From contig NC_053392.1 of NCBI RefSeq assembly GCF_905171765.1, forward strand, positions 371,981,442-372,045,441: DNA of 64,000 nt. The letters are read 5' to 3'. A program made the position numbers and the translations under genes. Positions 56,088 through 64,000 of this stretch are shown piece after piece (the first letter of the stretch is position 1; each line of letters begins with the position of its first letter). The DNA comes from Bufo bufo (Eukaryota > Chordata > Amphibia > Anura > Bufonidae). Under the pieces are notes generated by a model, which saw nothing but the letters and a program-made list of their open reading frames with translations, had not been told where the DNA came from and searched no databases.

Positions 56088-57192
56088 AGGGAACCTGTCA
56101 TGTGGATATTTGATTATAATCTAACTAATTATATATAAATCACTGAAGAAAATGCACCACACGGATATGTCACTGACTATACTAGCTGGTCATACAAGCA
56201 GATATTAAAAGCTGAGACTTTCGCCAATATATTCCTGTCAGGAAGATATCGGAGCCCATCATTGCACCACGTCACGGTCACTCAGCATGGCAAAGGGTCC
56301 TACCACTACGCTAACTGTGGTGTGAACACGGTCTGAAGGTGATGTGATCCAGCTCACAGCCCAGCCTGCACACAAATGCCTAGCAGGACAGCCAGTGCAA
56401 TGTGAACAAAGCAGGACTGTGAGCCCCACCCATATCAGACCATGTGATGGAGGATTCCAGGTGCAAAGGAGTGTTCAATTGCCAGCAGGATGCTTTTGTG
56501 GTGCATGTGGACCGCGCTGGCGTCCTCCTTTGTACGCATTAATTGCTCGGGATGGTTGTTTGCTGCGGTCCACATGCGGTGGGACTGCTCCCCCAATGAG
56601 AAACACGCTACAGTGTTTGGGGTTTGAGCAGCTCCTCCATATCTGCCACGATAGTTCTGTGGTTCACATGCGATGGGACTGCTCGCCCAATGAGAAACAC
56701 GCTACAGTGTTTGGGGTCTGAGCAGTTCCGCCATATTGGCCACTGCAATTCTACAGTGATTTTGTTTTAACTAATTATATACAATCATTAACTACTAAAA
56801 AGTACCTTAGATGTATTCACTTACTGGTGTGACAGATGGTTACTTCAAAATATACACACAAAGATGCTGCATGCTAATGAGCTGATTGGAGTCCAGCGTG
56901 ATGTCATTGAGTCCAGCGTTCATTTAATTCAGAGCTATAGCCACTCCCCTGCCCACCTGCTGCTGATTCATATGGAAACAAACTGTCTCTCAGCAGCAGG
57001 TAGGTGGGAAGAGTCTGGAGCTCATGAATATTCATGACTCATCATTATTATGAGCTGGAGCTTTTCAATACAAGATGTTGGCAGATTGACTGGGTCAATT
57101 AAAGAAAGTGACCCAGCATTGTGCTAAGCGAATCAGTCACTTATTTATGTTGCCCTTAGTTAGGACACCATAAAACTGGTGACAGGTTCCCT
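56088..57192. mobile_element. T2/Kolobok-like MITE (TTAA), 1.1 kb
   Basis: TTAA at 56084-56087 and 57193-57196. Ends AGGGAACCTGTCATG and the complement of CTGGTGACAGGTTCCCT. It contains a ~94-base tandem duplication (ATGGGACTGCTCGCCCAATG-type block near 56577 and 56671). No frame of significance. Confidence 0.85.
56570..56735 (+). repeat. Tandem duplication inside the T2-like MITE
   Basis: CACATGCGGTGGGACTGCTC at 56571 recurs as CACATGCGATGGGACTGCTC at 56667. Both are followed by AATGAGAAACACGCTACAGT and GTTTGGGGT(T/C)TGAGCAG. The period is about 96 bases. Confidence 0.75.
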
Positions 57193-57669
57193 TTAAATAT
57201 CCCTCAGGAAAGATACTGACAATTCTGGAACCACCTCTCCACAATAGATGAGAGGCTCAAGGGGATAACACCTTAAAACCCAGACACAGGAAGTGTCATA
57301 GGAAGTGTTAACCTGCGGCATTGGGTCTGTCATCAGCATGTTATAGAGAAAGAGGAGTTGAGCAGACTGACCTAGTTATGTGTGAAAAAAAAAACAATAT
57401 CACTTGTACTTTATTCATTTAAACCTGAGCTTAGACGTCCAGTAGGCGGGATACTCAGTGACTGACAGTTGCCTCTGTATACATGTTCATTAGTCAGGTC
57501 CATAGGCTGTGGACATATCGAGCATATATGGTGAACGTACACCACAATGTAATGGTAACAAACCCTAATACATGTGATGCTACTTTTTCAAAGATAACCT
57601 GTGTGCCTAAAAGAATGTCACAAGCGAAGAGATTAATGCAAAAGAAGAGTAATTCATGTTTAGAAATAC

Positions 57670-57835
57670 CTCTTCAACACCACATTAAGAAGAGCGTTGC
57701 CAACATCCTTCCCTGGAACAGCCAAAGCCATCAGCTCGACACAAGTCACATGAAGTGCATGGGCAGCTGGGTTGGGGAACTCATTGAATCTCCAGTCACA
57801 GTTTGGAAACGGTCCAGGAGATTTCCCAGCCATCG
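57670..57835 (-). CDS. MED23: MED23 coding exon A (most upstream exon in window), possible U12-type acceptor
   Basis: 166 bases: CG of a split threonine codon, 54 codons and AG of a split serine. It reads MAGKSPGPFPNCDWRFNEFP, then NPAAHALHVTCVELMALAV and PGKDVGNALLNVVLK, matching MED23. Donor AG|GTATTT. Upstream there is no AG acceptor at the homologous start. Instead the minus strand reads TTCCTTAAT, 14 bases, then AC immediately before CG (57837-57836). That is the layout of a U12-type AT-AC intron end. An AG farther out (near 57891) would add ~18 residues foreign to MED23, so I prefer the AC acceptor. The preceding exon lies beyond the window. Confidence 0.93.
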
Positions 57836-57837
57836 GT

Positions 57838-58067
57838 GAAAGAGGGCAATTAAGGAAAAGTAATGTGTATAGCAAAAACAAAGCATTTCCTAAAGAAAAA
57901 AATTCCAGTTTGGTTCAGTTGGAATATATACCCTGCAACAGTACTTTTCCAGCATTCAAACAGTAAATCCACCCACAACTAAAGAATCTTTTCCATGTTA
58001 ATAGAACACAGGTTAGGCAGGAGGTTGTGTCACTTCAGTAAGTGGCATTTTGTTATGTAGGGAAAGT
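57838..58067. other. MED23: MED23 intron upstream of exon A
   Basis: Short unique sequence containing the TTCCTTAAT branch-site-like motif (minus strand, 57859-57851). The rest shows nothing recognisable. The intron continues to at least 64000 with no further exon found. Confidence 0.5.
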
Positions 58068-58396
58068 TGATACCAGGCACTTACTAATGTATTGTGATTT
58101 TCCATATTGTCTCCTTTGCTGGCTGGATTCATTTTTCCATGAAATTATACACTGCTTGATTCCATGGTTTACGACCACCCCTGCAATGCATCAGTGGTAT
58201 TTGTGCTTGCACACAGTAGGAAAAAATGTTGGCCTCTCTGGTCACCGGGACAGTGGGAGCTCATTGGCTGGTGCTTTATTTTTTTTTTATAGTTCGCAAG
58301 CATGGCCACCACTGATTGATTGCTGATGGAAAAATGAATGAAAGTAAAGGAAACAATATGGACAATCACAATACATTAGTAAGTGCCTTGTATTAA
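58068..58396. repeat. Foldback MITE
   Basis: ATACCAGGCACTTACTAATG and the complement of CATTAGTAAGTGCCTTGTAT are the ends. The arms continue through TATTGTGATT and the GATTCATTTTTCCAT block. No open frame. The target duplication was not resolved. Confidence 0.75.
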
Positions 58397-58415
58397 CTTT
58401 CTCTACATAATAATT

Positions 58416-58810
58416 GGATTTTTGTACTTAACGTAAAATCCCTTTCTCGTTCAATTCATTGGGGGACACAGCACCATGGGTATACGCCCAGCTACCACTA
58501 GGAGGCAACACTAGATATGAATAAGGTTGGCTCCGTCCAGGTGGGCTATACCCTCTCCACAGACACTAGGCTAATCCGTTTTAGTCTAGTGTCTGTAGGA
58601 GGCTCTTCTCCTGCAGGTCTTGCTGCTACTTATTTATTTCTTTTTTTCTCTTGCACCAATAGCACTAAGAGAGAGAAACAAAAGCAAAGAACCAACATGA
58701 TCAGAGAAGGAAAGAACAGCAGCCCGGTGACAAAGAGAAATGAAAACAAAAGGGTGGGATCTGTGTCCCCCAATGAATTGAACGAGAAAGGGATTTTACG
58801 GTAAGTACAA
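58416..58810. repeat. Short palindromic copy of the 58823-63737 family
   Basis: TTGTACTTAACGTAAAATCC and CTCGTTCAATTCATTGGGGG at the left pair with their complements ending at 58810. Its inner left part (CAGCTACCACTAGGAGGC, AGACACTAG..CTAGTGTCT) is shared in inverse orientation with 63545-63700. It looks like a MITE derivative next to its larger relative. Confidence 0.7.
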
Positions 58811-60852
58811 AACAAAAAAAAATTCTCGTTAATGTCATTGGGGGATACAGCACCATGGGACGTCCCAAAGCAGTCCCCGAGGGTGGGAAGATAAATCTAA
58901 TGCAAAAAGTTGGGCGCACAGGTGCAGGAGAACCATGTGACCCAACAGGACCAGGAGAGGCCATAACATGAAATGGTAGATAGAGAAACTAAGGAACTGA
59001 GCCGAGAGGCTCCAGGAACAGGAAGAGTCCAAAGAAAAAAAATTGTGGGAGACCGCCAGGATCCCAAGGACAAGTGCCTGGGAAAAAAGGCCATATGCAA
59101 GAAAGGAACAAAGGGAAACACCCAAGCTGGAAAAAATAAAGAAGCTAGAGTATAGAGAGCAGGGCTAGATGTCCTGTGCAAGAACCGAGAGTTGAACATG
59201 TGCGCACTAGAGAGCCAGAGGAAGGATCTGGAAGAACCAGGGCTCCCCCTGAAGAAACAGGAGAGCAGCACAACCGGAAGGCATCTGTTGGTAATGACCT
59301 AGTGCTCTGCATATAGAAGGACGCTCCAGGAGGAGGATCTATAAGAGGACAGACTAAACAAGAAAAATTAGGATGGTCCCAGGGGACCATGAGGGAACCT
59401 GGCAGGAGAGAAAAATGTCTGGGAAAAGGACAAGAGCAGTCCTGAACCAAGGAAAAACCTGTGGACCACCCCTCGGCAAAAATAAGGCGATTCCATAAGG
59501 CCTGGAAGCAAAGGAACCCGATCAGTAAGAGAACCCGGCAAGGAAAAAACTTTAAATTGTCTCAGACCCAAAACATGGCCTGTCTGTGGCAAACACCATG
59601 TGAAGGCCAGGGTAGAGAGGAAACAAAGAAGCACTGGAGCGGGAACGACTGAGGGAAAGAATAGCAAAGACTCACCATGGGAAGGGTGCAAGACTCCTTC
59701 CACTGCAGGCAGGTGAGAAAAGCAGCCAACCTTTGGAGGAGAAGGGGGTCCTTGGTAATGACCAAAAGAAGGAAACGTAAAGACATGCTTCCCATACAAA
59801 GGAGACGAGGATCGAGTCTCAGAAAAACTGGAACAAAATATCACTGTGAAATGTAAGACCAGAGAAATCCCTGGCCACATGAAGTCTCAGGAAAAAAGGA
59901 ACCAGTCACAGGCCCTGGTAATACAAGTGGAGACACACTCGTCTGAGAGATATTGAAGTAGAAGAGAGAGGACTCCAAACAGCCTAAAGAGGAATAGTTC
60001 TCAAATCGAGGGAAAGCTCCATCCCAGAAGTGGCCAATACGAATGTAAATAGCAAACCGGAACAATAAACTCCCAGGTACTAGGACCTGAACCTGGGGAG
60101 ACGGGAAGAGAGGTTAGAATCTCAAGAGGGAAACAAGCCTATGGGGACCCAGGAGGGAAAAGAACCAAACCGGCAAGCAGCTGTCATACAGAGCATGTGT
60201 GGTCAGAGATGCCATGAGTAGCTTCCCCAGAGGGAACCAGCCAGCTAGATGGTCTAAGAATCATTGGGGCAGGGACTCCAAGCAGGATTACCCAGTCAGA
60301 GGCACAAGTAGAATTTACAGAACTGGACCACATGAGGACAATAATAGCCAGATTAGCAAAGAAAAAATAAAATGTAGCAAACATAGGGAAAAAAACATCA
60401 GCCATGGTTAACCAACCATCCCAAGTGTAGTGACTAGCATACTGTACAACACTGCCCTGAAAGGGGCAAGAAACGTCAGACATCCATATGTCAGAAAAGC
60501 GGAATTCGCCAGGGAAAGCCGGGAGAGACTACACTGACATGTAGAAACTACCTACCCGCAGAGCGCAATGAAACCAAGGAAGAGGAAAAAAAACGGACAG
60601 GTGCAGACAACGGCAAAGCCATAAGGGAGTACCAAGAACATCCGGGCCATGGAAGAACTACGGGACCATGTCCGATACCACACACTAAGTAGGTGTGTGG
60701 CGCTCACTAGTACGGTCACAGCCATATCAGAGAGGACGTTCAGCGATGACCCGAAAACTGCAGTAGGGGCTGGTGCTCACAATGCTGCGTATCCCTGCAG
60801 GATAGAGCAGCCAGTGGTGATCCAGGTACTCTGCCAGGACTGGACCAGGTAA

Positions 60853-61086
60853 GGCCTCATGCACACGAACGTATATTCTTTCTGTGTCCGTTCCGTTTTT
60901 TTGCGGACCGTATACGGAGCCATTCATTTCAATGGGTCCGCAAAAAAACGTAAGTTACTCCGTGTGCATTCCGTTTACGTATGTCCGTATTTTCGTTCCG
61001 CCAAAAAATAAAACATGTCCTATTATTGTCCGCATATATCTGTTTTTTGTGGACCGCAAAATACATACGGTCATGTGCATGAGGGC
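60853..61086. mobile_element. Harbinger-like MITE
   Basis: Ends GGCCTCATGCACACGAACGT and the complement of CGGTCATGTGCATGAGGGC, with TAA at 60850-60852 and 61087-61089. It belongs to the same family as 23657-25176 and is a simple, short copy. Confidence 0.85.
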
Positions 61087-61279
61087 TAACTCTGTGAAAG
61101 AGGCAGTAACAACAACGCGAGTACTCCATCCATGAAATGGGGTAACGCGGCAGTGCAAAATACAGTAGTACTTTAAAGGGTTGACAAAGAACAAACCTAG
61201 CATGATAGCCAACCTGCCCATGGCGGATGGAGTGTAATTGTCTAGTGCATAACAGGACTGAGAAGTCTTGTTAAATAGT

Positions 61280-62330
61280 GCGTCAAGCAATAAAGTAAAA
61301 ACCATGCCTAGTATAGGGGCAATGAGAAGACTTGGTGCACTCAGAGGGCCTGGTTCAGGAGGTACTGCACCGGGTGTCAGATCTGAACAGGTCAGCCATA
61401 TACTGGATCTAACAATTGCAACTCTACTCCGCCCAAGAAGGGGGGAACATATGGTTACCAGGTACATACTACAACCAGGATGGTTTGTCAGATACAGCGC
61501 TTTGAGAAAGTACAAGTACACCGCCGAGGATGACGGTAATGGGTGCCAGATGCATACTAGAACCAGAAAAGAGTGATGAATACATCGTCTGGGATTGGTA
61601 CCATCACTCTGCATGAAGAGGGGCCACATCATTGCCAGCACACATTAGAGCCAGGAAAGGGTAATGCAGGAGCAGTATGGGCCACAGATTGTACCAATAG
61701 GGCACAACACTTGGAGATACTACAAATACTCTGCCTGAGAATGGGAGTAATCTCGCTGCATGGTGCACACTATAATGAGAGTGGAGATATGGCTACAGCA
61801 TCTGGAAATGGTATAAATACTCCGCTTGATAAAGTGGTAGTATAACTGCATGATGCACACTAGAACCAGACAGGAGTAATGGCTACAGCATTAGGAGATG
61901 GCACGTGAACTTCGCCTGATAAGAGAGAAATACGGCTGCATAGTGCACACTAGAACCAGACAGGTATAATGACTACAGCCTCTGGAGATGGTACAGGTAC
62001 TCCACCTAAGAAAGGAGTAATCTGGTGCATGGGGCACATTAGAACCAGACAGGTGAAATGGCTATAGCATCTGAAGATGGTACAGGTACTCCGCTTGATA
62101 AGGGAGTAATATGGTTGCGTGGTGCACACTAGCACCAGGATGGTGTATTGGCTACAGCATCTGGAGAAGTAATACGGTGGCCTGGAACACTCTGACTAGG
62201 AGGGTGTGTTGAAAATAGCCCCTGGTAATAGTGTAATTACTCCAGCTGAATTACTCCAGGAAGGTCTGCCGGATACAGCAGTTGGCAGTGGTACGAGTAT
62301 CCCCCTGTGAAGAGAAAGGCGTATGTACCT
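61280..62330 (+). repeat. Degenerate tandem array (~90-100-base unit)
   Basis: Repeated order of GCATGGTGCACACTAGAACC, AGACAGG, GTAATGGCTACAGCATCTGG, AGATGGTACAGGTACTCC and GCCTGATAAGGGAGTAAT. At least eight recognisable units with strong divergence and length changes. A further partial unit may lie near 63355. Not a CRISPR: units are contiguous and diverged, with no spacers. Confidence 0.75.
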
Positions 62331-63737
62331 GGGACACCACATAGGTGTGCCGGCGTGCTAAACACGGTGGCGGGTAAAGCACCACCCACTGGAGAGGCAG
62401 CAAGCTGACTTACCTGTGTGGATAATTACCTGTACAACCAGGGGAGTGCCATCTGAAAAGTCACTAAAGGGGATACCAACCCTGCAGAGGAGAGGTTCCT
62501 CAGTGGACATTTGTCTTTGACCACCCAGAGAGATTCTGTATGGTGGAAGACCGCTCAATGCTCTGTTCCAAGTCAGAATCGGTGCAGAGGAGTCCCCCGA
62601 TGAGGCAGGAGAAACGTGAGGCGTTTCCCTCAGTGCTAGTCCCGTCCTGGGAGGAAACCAGGATACAGGGGATGAGCGGGACCTCTGAGGGGAGACCCTA
62701 GGTCGCTACTGGACGCTGCCACCTGATATGGAACGAGGCAGGAAGCGAAGGACTCCCAGGGAGGGCGATGCTGCTGCATGAGGGCAGGAAAGAGCGCCAT
62801 AATATCACCATAGTTGAGAATGGGCGAAGGCTACGGTGGAGGTGAGGGACCCACGAGGGGAGAAGGTGACCCCTGAACAGAGTTTAGGGTAACCTAACTG
62901 AGCCCAGGATCCAGTCACCGCATGCAGGACAGCCAAGCCGACAGCACAGCAACCCCCAGACACCGCAGGAGCAGAAGCAACCCAGGTGGAGGGATGGAGT
63001 GCAAGGGGACCTGCAACAACATTAACCACCGAACAGGGGCCCAAGATAATACATCCCACCAATGACGCTACATGCGGGCGGGGGGCACTGTGAAGATGGG
63101 GAGAGCACCCACTAGGAAGAAGGACACAGAGATCCTAGATGCGAGGAAAAAGGCGGGAACTGGCGCTGCCTAGTCCAGGCACAAGCTGGGGACTAGAGTA
63201 ATTAGGAGGCCGAGGAAGGGAAGGATAGCCAGGGCCCCGATTGAGTATGGATGGATGGGATAGAAGGAGTCCCTATATAGGGTAGGGAGCATACTCACCA
63301 TCTGGCGTCTTCGGGTGCTGCAGGATCACCCCTTCGGTAAACTCGCACTACAGTGGGATTACAGGTACTCCACTGAGGATGCAGTAAAGGGGGACTGGGT
63401 GAAAGGCGAAACACTTAGGTACGCGCCCGCGGGAGGTGCTACTAAAGTGGACCTCCATGATGAAGACCCCCTGCTGCAGGATAAAACCTGCACCTGTAAA
63501 GTGAAGAGAAAAAAAAAAAAAAAAATAAAGAAAAAAAAGTAGCAGCAAGACCTGCAGGAGAAGAGCAGGTCGTGTCTGCCTCCTACAGACACTAGACTAA
63601 AACTGATTAGCCTAGTGTCTGTGCAGAGGGTATAGCCCACCTGGGCGGAGCCAACCTTTTTCATATCTAGTGTCGCCTTCTAGTGGTAGCTGGGTGTATA
63701 CTCATGGTGCTGTGTCCCCCAATGACATTAACGAGAA

Positions 63738-64000
63738 AAATTACAATTGCTGAAGTGGCACAACCCCTTTAAGGCTGGTTTCCATCGCCTGATGGAGCAA
63801 GTGTCTGTTTTCAGGAAGGAATTCTTCCTTCCAGACTACTGCCTGCTTGTCAGTGGAGGCGAAAGCTGTATTTTAATGCAGTGATCCCCTCCACTGAATG
63901 GGAACGAGATATCGCTAGTGCCATAGCTTATCCTCATACAGATCCATTCTTTCTGGGCAGCAGAGTGTTTAGAAAGTATGATATGCTGCCCACAAACAAT
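63738..64000. other. Window end, probable start of another MITE
   Basis: CAACCCCTTTAAGGCTGGTTTCCATCGCC at 63761-63789 has the style of a T2-like end followed by a TAA-flanked MITE start, but the other ends lie outside the window. Confidence 0.35.

Larger units (their letters stand above)
55948..57669 (-). other. MED23: MED23 intron between exons A and B (1.7 kb)
   Basis: Donor AG|GTATTT at 57669-57664 and acceptor AG at 55949-55948. The bulk is a T2-like MITE (56088-57192). 57197-57669 shows nothing recognisable. Confidence 0.85.
58823..63737. mobile_element. ~4.9 kb inverted-repeat element without a recognised gene
   Basis: Ends TTCTCGTTAATGTCATTGGG and the complement CCCAATGACATTAACGAGAA. 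The subterminal CAGCACCATGGG is shared at both ends. The interior has no frame with a known domain. Frames on the minus strand (59880-58897) are hydrophobic/serine-rich and follow from a strong purine bias of the plus strand. It includes a TAA-flanked MITE (60853-61086) and a degenerate tandem array (61280-62330). Superfamily unknown; no clear target duplication. Confidence 0.55.

Noticed and set aside
57838..57891. Extended MED23 exon A using the AG near 57891
   Set aside because: It would add about 18 residues absent from MED23 and remove the expected threonine before MAGK; the AC acceptor fits better, though RNA evidence is lacking.
58897..59880. Minus-strand open frames as a membrane protein gene
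   Set aside because: Hydrophobic, serine-rich frames overlap each other in several phases and arise from the purine-rich opposite strand; no domain, start context or splice sites.

Overview
The window reads as non-coding-rich vertebrate nuclear DNA from a frog or toad (Anura). It holds spliced exons, AATAAA-type signals, vertebrate L1 and Penelope-like retroelements, and many TTAA-flanked (T2/Kolobok-like) and TAA-flanked (Harbinger-like) MITEs of the kind that crowd anuran genomes. The species cannot be named from sequence alone. No rRNA, tRNA or CRISPR array was recognised.

The only host gene I can support is MED23 (Mediator subunit 23), on the minus strand. Its last six coding exons lie at 57835-57670, 55947-55875, 33687-33473, 32953-32833, 26674-26543 and 23320-23147. 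Every splice phase closes and together they encode the C-terminal ~292 residues. The 5' part of the gene lies beyond base 64000. The introns are swollen by transposons: the one between exons B and C is about 22.2 kb and holds a nested Penelope-like element, two copies of a TTAA element and a full-length L1.

Region by region. 1-5930: foldback elements and MITEs, no gene. 5933-21931: a single ~16 kb Kolobok-type DNA transposon (TTAA duplication, inverted repeats of more than 2 kb). It carries a decayed THAP-domain transposase on the minus strand and, on the plus strand, an exon resembling the cytoplasmic C-terminal domain of P2X7. An L1 (10752-16440) and two Harbinger-like MITEs have landed in it. 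21936-23146: MED23 3' UTR and flank. 23321-32832: MED23 introns with MITEs, a foldback with hammerhead-like motifs, and a 5'-truncated L1 (30254-32766). 33807-39417: Penelope-like element with a second Penelope-like fragment inserted in it. 40203-44308: TTAA element with a 155-bp minisatellite. 44313-54113: Kolobok-like MITE split by a near full-length L1, itself split by a second copy of the TTAA element. 55875-57835: MED23 exons around a T2-like MITE. 58416-63737: a ~4.9 kb inverted-repeat element with no recognisable gene.

The most notable item is the Kolobok element. Its two genes point inward from opposite long inverted repeats, so each repeat lies upstream of one gene. I recognise the P2X7-type cargo exon by its motifs but do not know of a described role for it in transposition.
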